From the NCBI RefSeq assembly GCF_902459565.1, contig NZ_CABPSN010000004.1, positions 124,001-188,000 on the forward strand: a stretch of DNA of 64,000 nt, read 5' to 3'. Below the pieces are notes generated by a model. It saw nothing but the letters and a program-made list of their open reading frames with translations. It was not told the origin of the DNA and did no database searches. Below, piece after piece: positions 24,536-32,331 of this stretch; within the stretch, counting starts at the first letter, position 1; every line of letters begins with the position of its first letter. Origin of the DNA: Pandoraea aquatica (lineage in GTDB: Bacteria > Pseudomonadota > Gammaproteobacteria > Burkholderiales > Burkholderiaceae). The position numbers and the translations under genes were made by a program.

Positions 24536-26365
24536 ATGTGTGGAATCATCGGCGCGGTGGCGCAGCGGGACATCGTTCCCAATCTGGTCGACGGCCTGAA
24601 GCGGCTGGAGTATCGCGGGTATGACTCGTGCGGCGTCGCGCTGTACCACGAGCGGACGCTGGTCCGTGCGCGCAGTGTCGAGCGCGTGGCGAATCTTCAG
24701 GAGGAAGTGAGTCGTCTCGGATTGGCGGGATACACGGGTATTGCTCACACCCGTTGGGCGACGCATGGCAAGCCGGTCACGGACAACGCGCATCCGCACT
24801 TCTCGCCGAATGCCGAGACGCCGCGCATCGCGCTCTCGCACAACGGCATCATCGAGAACCACGAGGAACTGCACTCGGAGCTTGAGGCGCAAGGCTATGT
24901 TTTCGCAAGCCAGACCGACAGCGAAGTCATCGCGCATCTGATCGATCATCTGTACGACGGCGACCTGTTCGAAGCGGTGAAGGCAGCCGCTGGCCGGTTG
25001 CGTGGCAGCTACGCGATTGCGGTGATCTGTCGCGACGAGCCGCATCGTCTCGTCGGTGCACGCGACGGCATGCCGCTGATTCTCGGGGTGGGCGAGGGGG
25101 AGAACTTCATTGCTTCGGATGCGATTGCGCTTGCCAACGTCACCGATCAGATCGTGTATCTGGAAAACGGCGATGTGGCGGACGTGCAACTGCATCGTTA
25201 CTGGGTGGTGGATGCGCAAGGACAGCGCGTCGAGCGTGCGGTGAACCGCGTGGCGGCGCACAGCGGTGCGGCGGATCTTGGGCCGTATCGCTATTACATG
25301 CAGAAGGAGATCTTCGAGCAGCCGCGTGCGGTGGCCGATACGTTGCTGGACGTCACGTCGATCATGCCGGAGTTGTTCGGCGATAACGCGTGGCGTGTGT
25401 TCAACGCGGTGGACTCGGTGTTGTTGCTCGCTTGCGGCGGCAGCTATCACGCGGCGCTCACGGCGAAGTACTGGATCGAGAGTCTCGCGCAGGTGCCGGT
25501 GAATGTGGAGATCGCGAGCGAGTACCGCTATCGCGACAGCGTGGCGAATCCGAAGACGCTCGTCGTTGCGGTGTCGCAGAGCGGCGAGACGGCGGACGTG
25601 CTGGGCGCGGTCCACGTCGCCAAGCAGCGCGGAATGTTGCACACGCTGGCGATTTGCAATGTGGCGACGAGTGCGCTGGCACGCGAGTGTGCGCTGACGT
25701 TCTTCACGCGCGCCGGCGTGGAGATCGGCGTGGCATCGACGAAGGCGTTCACGACGCAACTGGTGTCGCTGTTCATTCTGGCGCTGACGCTGGCGCAAAG
25801 TCGCAACCGGTTATCGGACGAGGACGAACAGCAGCACTTGAAGGCGCTACGTCACCTGCCCGATGCGATTGCCAAGGTGCTTGCATTGGAGCCGCAAATC
25901 ATCGCGTGGGCGGAGCAACTGACGAGACGTCAGGACATCCTTTTCCTCGGACGCGGCTTGCACTTCCCGGTAGCGATGGAAGGGGCGCTGAAGATGAAGG
26001 AGATTTCGTACATCCACGCGGAAGCGTATCCGGCGGGGGAGTTGAAGCACGGACCGCTGGCCCTGGTGAGCGACGAGATGCCGGTGGTAGCGGTCGCACC
26101 GAACGATCGTCTGCTGGAAAAGCTGAAGTCGAACATGCACGAAGTGAGCGCGCGCAACGGCAAGCTCTACGTCTTTGCCGATAGCGATTGCGGGTTAGTG
26201 CCAGGACCGGATATCGAAGTGATTCGACTGACCGAACACTACGGTCTGCTGTCCCCGATTCTCCACACCATCCCTATGCAACTGCTGGCGTATCACGCCG
26301 CTGTCGCACGCGGGACGGATGTGGATAAACCGAGAAATCTGGCGAAGTCGGTGACGGTGGAGTAG
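24536..26365 (+). CDS. glmS: Glutamine--fructose-6-phosphate aminotransferase (isomerizing)
   Basis: Makes glucosamine-6-phosphate from fructose-6-phosphate and glutamine, the first step of UDP-GlcNAc synthesis for peptidoglycan and LPS. 609 residues, full length. The N-terminal glutaminase starts MCGIIGAV with catalytic Cys2. Two SIS domains follow ([37 protein letters not shown]). The C-terminus [11 protein letters not shown] is the universal GlmS tail that forms the Tn7 TnsD-binding region in DNA. The last 90 bp are repeated at 27023-27112. Start has SD CGGAGAAG. Likely regulated by the divergent Lrp-type protein. Confidence 0.97.
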   Translation: MCGIIGAVAQRDIVPNLVDGLKRLEYRGYDSCGVALYHERTLVRARSVERVANLQEEVSRLGLAGYTGIAHTRWATHGKPVTDNAHPHFSPNAETPRIALSHNGIIENHEELHSELEAQGYVFASQTDSEVIAHLIDHLYDGDLFEAVKAAAGRLRGSYAIAVICRDEPHRLVGARDGMPLILGVGEGENFIASDAIALANVTDQIVYLENGDVADVQLHRYWVVDAQGQRVERAVNRVAAHSGAADLGPYRYYMQKEIFEQPRAVADTLLDVTSIMPELFGDNAWRVFNAVDSVLLLACGGSYHAALTAKYWIESLAQVPVNVEIASEYRYRDSVANPKTLVVAVSQSGETADVLGAVHVAKQRGMLHTLAICNVATSALARECALTFFTRAGVEIGVASTKAFTTQLVSLFILALTLAQSRNRLSDEDEQQHLKALRHLPDAIAKVLALEPQIIAWAEQLTRRQDILFLGRGLHFPVAMEGALKMKEISYIHAEAYPAGELKHGPLALVSDEMPVVAVAPNDRLLEKLKSNMHEVSARNGKLYVFADSDCGLVPGPDIEVIRLTEHYGLLSPILHTIPMQLLAYHAAVARGTDVDKPRNLAKSVTVE

Positions 26366-26441
26366 GGCGCCGACAGGCAGCTTGCCGACACCTATGGAGA
26401 GAGTTTCCACCATGTCCTGACTCTTAGCGCCCATGAAGCAT

Positions 26442-26822
26442 TTATTGGCCAGTTCTGGGAAGGAGGAACTCGTTCGAGTTGTCGGTGTCGCTCACGAGAA
26501 ACGTATCACCGGCTAGGGAGCGTGACGATCCGGAATGGAAGCTCGTTGGACTCGTACCTAAGGCTGTAGGCTTAGCAGTGACCTCTTTTCCGTCGGCGAT
26601 CAAATGGACGTGTGCCACACCGGGCGTGGTGCCCGCTATCGAATATTGGCAATCGAGGCAACTGTCACTGAGCAAGGTGACGATGCTCGCCGGAATCCTC
26701 TTGGATGCAGCGTCGATGACGTAGACCTCTGAGACGCTTGCTAATCCGTCTCCCATAATTCTGATCGTGCATTTGCCCTGATCGTCGGGGTCGGTGGATG
26801 CTGCTCGATAGATTTCTGCCAT
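26442..26822 (-). CDS. IPT/TIG-like small protein, array member A
   Basis: 126 residues, no signal peptide or TM helix. The core CTIRIMGDGLASVSEVYVIDAAS and the following ..IPASIVTLLSDS resemble one IPT/TIG immunoglobulin-like domain; two Cys sit in DSCLDC. It ends with the array's C-terminal signature (SNEFLLP). Closest to member C, with a near-identical first half. Start 26822 (MAEIYRAAS) aligns with C. Transcribed alone from the lux-box promoter at 26874-26923. Function not recognised. Confidence 0.75.
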   Translation of the reverse strand: MAEIYRAASTDPDDQGKCTIRIMGDGLASVSEVYVIDAASKRIPASIVTLLSDSCLDCQYSIAGTTPGVAHVHLIADGKEVTAKPTALGTSPTSFHSGSSRSLAGDTFLVSDTDNSNEFLLPRTGQ

Positions 26823-26873
26823 GATGTGTCTCCATGAATGATCGAACGGCATGTAAGGAAGGCTTAGCGTCAC

Positions 26874-26923
26874 TTCAATCTATACGGCCGACGATTCGCG
26901 CGCACCTGTCAACGTTTACAGGT
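26874..26923 (-). promoter_or_regulatory. LuxR-type promoter 1 (lux box + -10)
   Basis: Lux box ACCTGTCAACGTTTACAGGT at 26904-26923 (arms ACCTGT/ACAGGT perfect). Exactly 21 bp closer to gene A lies TAGATTGAA (26882-26874 on the minus strand), a plausible -10. The predicted start near 26870 would put the box centre at about -43, the canonical position of a lux box (-42.5). The element reads toward gene A. Confidence 0.75.
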
Positions 26924-26936
26924 CACCAGAAATGTG

Positions 26937-26961
26937 AAAGCCCCGCGCTCGGCGGGGCTTT
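26937..26961. terminator. Intrinsic terminator in the array (copy 1)
   Basis: AAAGCCCCGC-GCTCG-GCGGGGCTTT forms a 10-bp stem with 5-nt loop and T tails on both strands. It ends the transcript of gene B before the promoter of gene A. An identical copy is at 29393-29417. Confidence 0.8.
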
Positions 26962-26974
26962 TCGCTTCAGGTGA

Positions 26975-27112
<138 letters not shown>

Positions 27113-27162
27113 GGGCAGTACGCAGGCGTAGCCTTGGTCTAGTCAACTGTTGCCTGATCGCT

Positions 27163-27567
27163 TCATCCTCGACTGCTTTGCGCCGAATTCGAACGCACCG
27201 AAAACTCATTGCCATACTCGGTATATTCGTTAAGGTTTCCGAATCGCAATGTAGCGGAGCGGCCGTAATCCACGGGTTGGTCCTCCGCGGAACGGCTCGT
27301 TGACTGAGGCGGATTCTTGACGGGCGAGGCCTCTTCGTCGCCAATGACGACGTAAGCCCGTGCCAACCCCGCTTGAGTGAATTTCGAGCATGCACAACTA
27401 ATCGTTCCGTCGTCGACAACGGTAAAACTGGTCACAGGAATCTTCGTAGATGCTGCATCAACGAAGTACACCTCGGAGGCTCCCGAAAATCCCGACCCCC
27501 AGATCTCAAATTCCCCACCTTCCCTGCAGGTGGCCTTGACAACAGCGACTTTCGTAATGGTTGCCAT
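27163..27567 (-). CDS. IPT/TIG-like small protein, array member B
   Basis: 134 residues. Core GGEFEIWGSGFSGASEVYF and DAASTKIPVTSFTVVDD, then CACSKF, match members D, E and F. The C-terminal EYGNEFSV signature is followed by an extra ~10-residue Ser/Arg tail not seen in the others. Start ATG 27567 (MATITKVAVVK) has SD GGAG just upstream. Sole gene of its unit, driven by lux-box promoter 2. No signal peptide. Confidence 0.75.
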   Translation of the reverse strand: MATITKVAVVKATCREGGEFEIWGSGFSGASEVYFVDAASTKIPVTSFTVVDDGTISCACSKFTQAGLARAYVVIGDEEASPVKNPPQSTSRSAEDQPVDYGRSATLRFGNLNEYTEYGNEFSVRSNSAQSSRG

Positions 27568-27627
27568 ATGTATCTCCGTTTGGAGTGATGTGAAGTGGCG
27601 CTGGGCTTTGCGGTGAAAGACAGTTAC

Positions 27628-27677
27628 TTCAATCTAGGCAATTGGAAAGATGTCCGCACCTGTTAACCCTGACAGGT
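27628..27677 (-). promoter_or_regulatory. LuxR-type promoter 2
   Basis: Lux box ACCTGTTAACCCTGACAGGT at 27658-27677; the 21-bp spacer sequence differs from copies 1 and 3, but its length is identical, ending at TAGATTGAA (27636-27628, minus strand). It drives gene B. The spacer divergence shows the box and -10 are the selected parts. Confidence 0.75.
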
Positions 27678-27843
27678 ACGAAAGCAGGGCGGTGCAATTA
27701 GTTGTGCGAGAGCGGTCGTTCGCTTTCCTGAGATGGTGCGTTGAGAGAATCACGGGAATTTCTCACAGACGGCGTGCTATATTTTTCGCAGTGCTCTCTA
27801 ACCAGCTTGGCATCTAGAAGATGCGAAATCCGAGGGAATATCC

Positions 27844-28212
27844 GTGACTGCCGCTAATCCTCTGTCCACGCTGCTCAGCACCGCCTTTACCAAATTCGAC
27901 CTGAACAAGGACGGGAAGCTGGATGCCTCCGAGTTTTCCTCCTTCTACGAAATCCTGAAGCCGGGCATTGCCGTCGACAAAGGCGGTAATCCGACGATCA
28001 GCGAGCAGGATTATTTCGCGCGGATGGATCACAACGGCGACGGTGGCGTTACCCGCGACGAGATGTTGTCGACGGGCGTGCTTATGCCTGCCGATATGAC
28101 CAACAACGGCTCTGTCGAAGCGCTCCTCGCCTTTCTTCAAAAGCAAGTCACGTCCAGCGCGGCACGGGCCGCGGCACTTCTGGCGGCGGACGACCCCACG
28201 CCCCGCGCCTAA
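27844..28212 (+). CDS. EF-hand calcium-binding protein
   Basis: 122 residues from a GTG start at 27844, in the opposite orientation to the array. Two canonical EF-hand loops: D19-LNKDGKLDAS-E30 and D62-HNGDGGVTRD-E73. No signal peptide, so probably cytoplasmic. The C-terminus is Ala-rich. It lies between genes B and C and is not preceded by its own lux box (box 2 is 170 bp away and faces B). A TATATTTTTC stretch near 27778 may hold its promoter. Role unknown; it could be a calcium-dependent partner of the array proteins. Confidence 0.75.
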   Translation: MTAANPLSTLLSTAFTKFDLNKDGKLDASEFSSFYEILKPGIAVDKGGNPTISEQDYFARMDHNGDGGVTRDEMLSTGVLMPADMTNNGSVEALLAFLQKQVTSSAARAAALLAADDPTPRA

Positions 28213-28334
28213 TTTCTGCTGACCTGTCTATGGGTATGGTTGGATGTTAAAGCGGCATCACGACCCTCACTCAGACGCTGGCGTAGGTGCCGACAGGTAG
28301 CTACGCCGCCTCAATAGAGAGTTTCCGTCAGGTC

Positions 28335-28739
28335 TTAGTCGATCTTGAAGTCCGGAGTGCCGGGATTGGGAAGAAGGAACTCGTTCGTGTTGTCGGTGCT
28401 GCTCACGAAAAATGACGCACCGGCGGCGGAGCGTGTCGATCCGAATTGGGATGCCTTTTGAGTCAGGTCAGAGGCTTGAGGCGTAGCGGTAAACGTGGCC
28501 TCTTTCCCGTCTGCGATCAAATGGATCTGAGCCGTTCCGGGGGTAGCACCTGCCATCGGATATTGGCAATCGAGGCAACTGTCGCTGTGCAAGGTGACGA
28601 TGCTCGCCGGAATCTTCTTGGATGCAGCGTCGATGACGTAGGCCTGCGAGACGTTTGTTAATCCGTCTCCCACAATTCTGATCGTGCATTTACCCTGATC
28701 ATTGGCATCGGTGGATGCTGCTTGATAGATTTTTGCCAT
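28335..28739 (-). CDS. IPT/TIG-like small protein, array member C
   Basis: 134 residues, the sister of member A (MAKIYQAASTDANDQGK versus MAEIYRAASTDPDDQGK; both have DSCLDCQY and NEFLLP). The IPT-like core is CTIRIVGDGLTNVSQAYVID. Sequence just after its stop (28286-28334, with GCCGACAGG and GAGAGTTTCC) resembles the DNA just after glmS at 26369-26415, showing A and C units share an origin. It follows gene D by 158 bp with no lux box between, so it is probably cotranscribed with D. Confidence 0.75.
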   Translation of the reverse strand: MAKIYQAASTDANDQGKCTIRIVGDGLTNVSQAYVIDAASKKIPASIVTLHSDSCLDCQYPMAGATPGTAQIHLIADGKEATFTATPQASDLTQKASQFGSTRSAAGASFFVSSTDNTNEFLLPNPGTPDFKID

Positions 28740-28897
28740 GTCTTTTCTCCGTGGATCGATTCGCTTGGATTGCCGTGCCGGGCGCTGAAGTTACGGTCGA
28801 TTCATTGGGGGAAGCACCATTCGATTGCGACGTGCGCTTTGTCCGGACGAATGGCCGACAGAAGGTGCCTGCCGACCTGCCGTGTGTTGGGGCATGC

Positions 28898-29278
28898 CTA
28901 GTACCCTTGAGCGACAGAAAACTCATTGCCGTATTCGGTGTATTGGGTGACGTTCAAGAATCGAACATCCAAAACGCGTCTTGCCGTCCTATCTCCTGCA
29001 GGACTACTTGTTGCTCGCGGAGGATTCTTGACAGGCGAAGCCTCTTCGTTGTCAACAATTACATAACCTCGTGCTGGCCCACTTTGGGAGAAGGGAGGGC
29101 ACGAACAATCGATTTGCTCGTCGCTGACTACGGTAAAGTTGCTTGCAGGGATTTTCTTTGAAGCGGCATCGATAAAGTAGACCTCAGATGCCCCCGTAAA
29201 TCCCGATCCCTGAATCTCGAATTCCCCACCTTCTTTGCAGTTGGCCTTGATAACGCCGATCCATTTAATGGATGCCAT
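28898..29278 (-). CDS. IPT/TIG-like small protein, array member D
   Basis: 126 residues. First 45 residues nearly equal member F (MASIKWIGVIKANCKEGGE). IPT-like core FEIQGSGFTGASEVYFIDAAS, Cys pair in DCSCPPFS, end EYGNEFSVAQGY. First gene after lux-box promoter 3. Start 29278 matches members E and F, whereas the frame is open 17 codons further into the promoter repeat. Confidence 0.75.
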   Translation of the reverse strand: MASIKWIGVIKANCKEGGEFEIQGSGFTGASEVYFIDAASKKIPASNFTVVSDEQIDCSCPPFSQSGPARGYVIVDNEEASPVKNPPRATSSPAGDRTARRVLDVRFLNVTQYTEYGNEFSVAQGY

Positions 29279-29329
29279 GATGTTTCTCCATGAGTGATCG
29301 AACTGCATGTAAGGAAGACTTAGCGACAC

Positions 29330-29379
29330 TTCAATCTATACGGCCGACGATTCGCGCGCACCTGTAAACGTCTACAGGT
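29330..29379 (-). promoter_or_regulatory. LuxR-type promoter 3
   Basis: Lux box ACCTGTAAACGTCTACAGGT at 29360-29379, with a 7-bp perfect arm on each side (ACCTGTA/TACAGGT). The TAGATTGAA -10 (29338-29330, minus) is 21 bp away. Faces gene D. Part of a ~150-bp near-identical copy of the module at 26823-26975. Confidence 0.78.
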
Positions 29380-29392
29380 CACCAGAAATGTG

Positions 29393-29417
29393 AAAGCCCC
29401 GCGCTCGGCGGGGCTTT
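29393..29417. terminator. Intrinsic terminator in the array (copy 2)
   Basis: Identical to the hairpin at 26937-26961 (AAAGCCCCGC/GCGGGGCTTT). It separates the gene E transcript from lux-box promoter 3. Confidence 0.8.
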
Positions 29418-29516
29418 TCGCTTCAGGGGGCAATTCTTCGTACTTGAAATCGGTGCACCCCAACTCGGGGCGCCGTATTGGACGCTCGGTGTGCTGCGCC
29501 GAACTGATCGGCGCTT

Positions 29517-29888
29517 TCACATGACCTCAAACTCATTACCGTACTTGGTAAATTGACCAAAGTTTGTGAGTCCAGAGGTCATCTCGGGGGACATCGCAAG
29601 TTCTTCCGTAGCACGAACTGATTCCGGCGGTGGAGTGATAACAGGTACGGCTTCTTCGCTTCCGATGACGACGTGACCTCGTGCTATCCCCTCTTGAGAG
29701 AACGGCGGACACAAACAATTGATCTGTCCGTCGTTAACAACGGTGAACTTGCTCGCCGGGATTTTCTTTGACGCGGCATCGACGAAGTACACCTGAGATG
29801 CTCCCGTAAATCCCGAACCAAAAATGTTGATTTCTCCGTCTTTGTAGCAGGAGGCTTTGATAACACTGATCCGACTAATGCTTGCCAT
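29517..29888 (-). CDS. IPT/TIG-like small protein, array member E
   Basis: 123 residues (start MASISRISVIK at 29888). Core GEINIFGSGFTGASQVYFVD, Cys pair CLCPPFS, C-terminus KYGNEFEVM ending only one residue after the signature, which shows the signature is truly C-terminal. The variable linker (EELAMSPEMTSGLTNFGQ) differs from all other members. Third or later gene of the unit running from lux-box promoter 4. Confidence 0.75.
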   Translation of the reverse strand: MASISRISVIKASCYKDGEINIFGSGFTGASQVYFVDAASKKIPASKFTVVNDGQINCLCPPFSQEGIARGHVVIGSEEAVPVITPPPESVRATEELAMSPEMTSGLTNFGQFTKYGNEFEVM

Positions 29889-30004
29889 GATGTGTCTCCA
29901 TGAATGATTGAACGGAATATGAAGGAGCCTGTGCGCCAAGCACCGCATCCAATCCGGATGCGCATCAACCAGAAATAACGCTTCCGTCATCGTGAACTGC
30001 GTGA

Positions 30005-30379
30005 TCAGTACCCATCGCTGACATTAAACTCATTGCCATACTCGGTTTGCAGGCCGACGTTTACGCATCCGGCTTCGCCGATCAACTGTTGCTGTGGTAT
30101 TGCTCTGCTTTGTGCTTGCGGCGAATTCTTGACGGGGGTGGCTTCTTGGTTGCCGACGACAACATAACCTCTTGCAGGCCCAACTTTAGAGAAGGGCGGG
30201 CACGAACATTCAATCGTCTCGTCGCTGACGACAGTGAACTGGCTCGCTGGAATTTTCTTCGATGCGGCATCGACGAAGTACACCTGCGATGCTCCAGTAA
30301 ATCCCGACCCCAGAATCGCGAATTCCCCACCGTCTTTGCAGGTGGCCTTGATAACGCCAATCCATTTGATGCTTGCCAT
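30005..30379 (-). CDS. IPT/TIG-like small protein, array member F
   Basis: 124 residues. MASIKWIGVIKATCKDGGE start; core FAILGSGFTGASQVYFVD; CSCPPFSKVGPARGYVVVG; end EYGNEFNVSDGY. Very close to D in the first 80 residues but with a different Gln-rich linker. It lies 78 bp after gene G and 116 bp before E on the same strand, so it is likely polycistronic with both. Confidence 0.75.
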   Translation of the reverse strand: MASIKWIGVIKATCKDGGEFAILGSGFTGASQVYFVDAASKKIPASQFTVVSDETIECSCPPFSKVGPARGYVVVGNQEATPVKNSPQAQSRAIPQQQLIGEAGCVNVGLQTEYGNEFNVSDGY

Positions 30380-30457
30380 GATGTACCTCGTCCTGTGACG
30401 TTACCAATTGCGCTTGAAGTGGCGTGGGAAGCCAAATGGCGACAGAACATATGCGGT

Positions 30458-30880
30458 TCAGCTTGATACGCACACGCTTCCGCCGCCGGGCAAAAAGCCG
30501 GGCGGTAGCACCTCAAACTCGTTGGTGTAATTTTTCTCCAGAAAGCTGTTCACGAAGCGGGATCCACTAAACGAATCGCTGGAATCTACCGATCGCCCGG
30601 TCGCTGACGCCGACGGAGGCGGGGCAGCGGTGAACGTCGAGTCGGCGCCGTTCACCGTGACGAAAACCTTTGCCAGTCCGCTTTCGCTGAAGACAGGGCA
30701 AACACAGGTGACGATCTGGTCGCTGACGACGTTGAAGCTAACGGCACTGAATGTCTTTCCTGCCGGATCGATAAAGTGAACCTTGGTCGCGTTCTTGAAA
30801 CCCGATCCAAAAATTTCAAGCTCACCTTCGGATGTGCGAGTGACCGCTTTCGTGATGTCGGTACGAAGAACGCTTGCCAT
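30458..30880 (-). CDS. IPT/TIG-like small protein, array member G
   Basis: 140 residues, the longest and a divergent member (MASVLRTDITKAVTRTSEG). Core GELEIFGSGFKNATKVHFID, Cys pair CVCPVFS, end NYTNEFEVLPPG plus a Gly/Ser/Cys tail. Start 30880 chosen by alignment with members D-F; the frame is open upstream into the decayed copy. No lux box lies directly upstream, so it depends on promoter 4. Confidence 0.72.
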   Translation of the reverse strand: MASVLRTDITKAVTRTSEGELEIFGSGFKNATKVHFIDPAGKTFSAVSFNVVSDQIVTCVCPVFSESGLAKVFVTVNGADSTFTAAPPPSASATGRSVDSSDSFSGSRFVNSFLEKNYTNEFEVLPPGFLPGGGSVCVSS

Positions 30881-31230
30881 GATTCGCCTCACGTAGAGAG
30901 TCTGTATACGCAAATTTGGACGAGCCGACCTCGAACTCATGGACGAATTCAAAGGTGTCCGCGTCGTTTGAGTAACCCCCTTCAATAAGTCGGTTGGTAA
31001 TGATCGGTGCATACAACTTTGGAACGCGCTTTGCTGGAACCGCATTGGTTTCAACCTTTGCCGTTCCTTTTCCTGGTGCCGGATCTTCACTGAATGTTAC
31101 GAAGACGCGTGCACGGAATTCCGCCGCCATCGCCGACACGGATCAGACCGCAGTAACCCATATCTGAAATGGTTGCCGTCTCACACCTCGCAAATTTTTG
31201 AAATGCCGCAGGGAAATTCGCATCTGCCAT
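30822..31230 (-). pseudogene. Decayed array member (N-terminal half lost, frameshift)
   Basis: A frame on 31139-30822 encodes only the second half of an array protein (RARVFVTFSED..., ending FVHEFEVGS). The first half, with the GSGF and VYFVD core, is absent. An ATG at 31230 just after lux-box promoter 4 starts a frame (MADANFPAAF) that runs out of phase near 31120 (GGCGGCGGAATT). The most economical reading is a deletion plus a one-base frameshift. A short novel gene at 31230-31087 is the alternative. Confidence 0.5.
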
Positions 31231-31240
31231 GACCGGTGTC

Positions 31241-31290
31241 TTCAATTTAGGCAGTGGCGCGGATCGACGCCCCTGTAAACGTTGACAGGT
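31241..31290 (-). promoter_or_regulatory. LuxR-type promoter 4
   Basis: Lux box CCCTGTAAACGTTGACAGGT at 31271-31290 with one change in the outer arm. TAAATTGAA (31249-31241, minus) lies 21 bp away. It reads into the decayed copy and then genes G, F and E. The box is adjacent to a degenerate copy of the array terminator (31299-31327). Confidence 0.7.
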
Positions 31291-31395
31291 GGCAAGGTAA
31301 CGAGAGAGTCCCGCGTTTGGCGAGGCTTTGCTTGACGGGGTGATATGCCGCGGGCGGTTCAAGCAGATTTTCTCGGTCGTTTGTCGCGGTAGAAG

Positions 31396-31737
31396 CTAGA
31401 ACTTCTTCATCGAGAAGTTCTGATCGCCCACGTAAAGCTCATTCACGTCCCCGCTTTGACTTTGCATGCCCAAACCGGACATCACCCTTTGCGCAGCAGT
31501 GGCGAACTCGCCGACCGTGACGTTCACCCTTGCGGGTCCGACGGCGGAAAATGCCGGGCAAATCCCGGTGATCTTTGTGTCGCTCACAACGGTGTAACGG
31601 GTTGCCGGAATTGCTTTTGACGCTGCGTCGACGAAGTAGACACGCACCGCTTTCGCGAGACCCACGCCGGTGATCGTGAATTCTCCACCACCATTCTGGT
31701 CGACCAGGCCGACGGTGACACTAGCAATAGTTGCCAT
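31396..31737 (-). CDS. IPT/TIG-like small protein, array member H
   Basis: 113 residues, the shortest member. Core GGEFTITGVGLAKAVRVYFVDAAS, then GICPAFSAVGPARVNVTVG, which is the clearest IPT/TIG-like stretch in the array. The C-terminal signature is altered (DVNELYVGDQNF). Start ATG 31737 is 34 bp after gene I, so I and H form one transcript from lux-box promoter 5. Confidence 0.75.
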   Translation of the reverse strand: MATIASVTVGLVDQNGGGEFTITGVGLAKAVRVYFVDAASKAIPATRYTVVSDTKITGICPAFSAVGPARVNVTVGEFATAAQRVMSGLGMQSQSGDVNELYVGDQNFSMKKF

Positions 31738-31771
31738 GAGGTACCTCGCTTAAGGACAGGCCGCCGTCAGT

Positions 31772-32125
31772 TCAAACCAAACCGCTGGGTGACACCGCTA
31801 CAACGAAGAATTCATTGACGTATTCGAGTTTGTACGGGGAAAGCTGGTTAATACCAGCAGCCGTGCCGCTTGCCACTTTCGCCGGCGTGGCGTCGTCGCC
31901 GACCGCGACGTTGATCGTGACGGGGCCTTCACGGGGAAACGCCGGACAGATGCCCGTAATCCTGGAATCACTCTCGACCTTGAAGCTACTCGCTGGAATT
32001 TTCAGATCGGCTTCGTCGAGAAAAAAGACTTCCACCGTCTTTGAGAATCCGGTGCCGGTGATCGTGAATGGCATGCCGCCTGCGCGACTTAGCTGACTTG
32101 CGTCGACATTGGTCATGTTGGGCAT
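31772..32125 (-). CDS. IPT/TIG-like small protein, array member I
   Basis: 117 residues from ATG 32125 (SD AAGGTGAAG). Core MPFTITGTGFSKTVEVFFLDEA, GICPAFPREGPVTINVAVG, end EYVNEFFVVAVSPSG. It is one of two members (with H) having GICPAF instead of the CxCPPF Cys pair. First gene behind lux-box promoter 5, at the far end of the array from glmS. Confidence 0.75.
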   Translation of the reverse strand: MPNMTNVDASQLSRAGGMPFTITGTGFSKTVEVFFLDEADLKIPASSFKVESDSRITGICPAFPREGPVTINVAVGDDATPAKVASGTAAGINQLSPYKLEYVNEFFVVAVSPSGLV

Positions 32126-32219
32126 AACTTCACCTTGCTGAAGTTCTAGTTGGCGAGCGAAGGATGGTTTAGGGGCCGTGTGCGCATTACTCGACCATCC
32201 GTTGCTCTCGCATGTCGTT

Positions 32220-32269
32220 TTCACTCTAGGACGAGAACTTACCGAATACACCTGTCAACCCTGACAGGT
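32220..32269 (-). promoter_or_regulatory. LuxR-type promoter 5
   Basis: Lux box ACCTGTCAACCCTGACAGGT at 32250-32269 and TAGAGTGAA (32228-32220, minus) separated by 21 bp. Drives genes I and H. The spacer shares nothing with the other copies except length. Confidence 0.75.
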
Positions 32270-32282
32270 CGCCAGAAACGAC

Positions 32283-32307
32283 AAAGCCCCGCACTTGGCG
32301 GGGCTTT
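32283..32307. terminator. Intrinsic terminator in the array (copy 3)
   Basis: AAAGCCCCGC-ACTTG-GCGGGGCTTT, the same stem as the other two array terminators with a different loop. It ends the MFS gene transcript and, as in the other copies, stands 13 bp from a lux box. Confidence 0.8.
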
Positions 32308-32331
32308 GCTTTGCGACGCGGGCAAACGAAA

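Noticed and set aside
26904-26961. Lux-box dyad read as part of a rho-independent terminator
   Set aside because: A separate, much stronger GC-rich hairpin with T tails lies 14 bp away. The dyad arms are AT/GC mixed with no T-run, and the fixed 21-bp link to the -10 fits an operator.
28217-28236. Sixth lux box (ACCTGT near the EF-hand gene end)
   Set aside because: Only one half-site is present; no ACAGGT arm at the right distance and no -10 at 21 bp.
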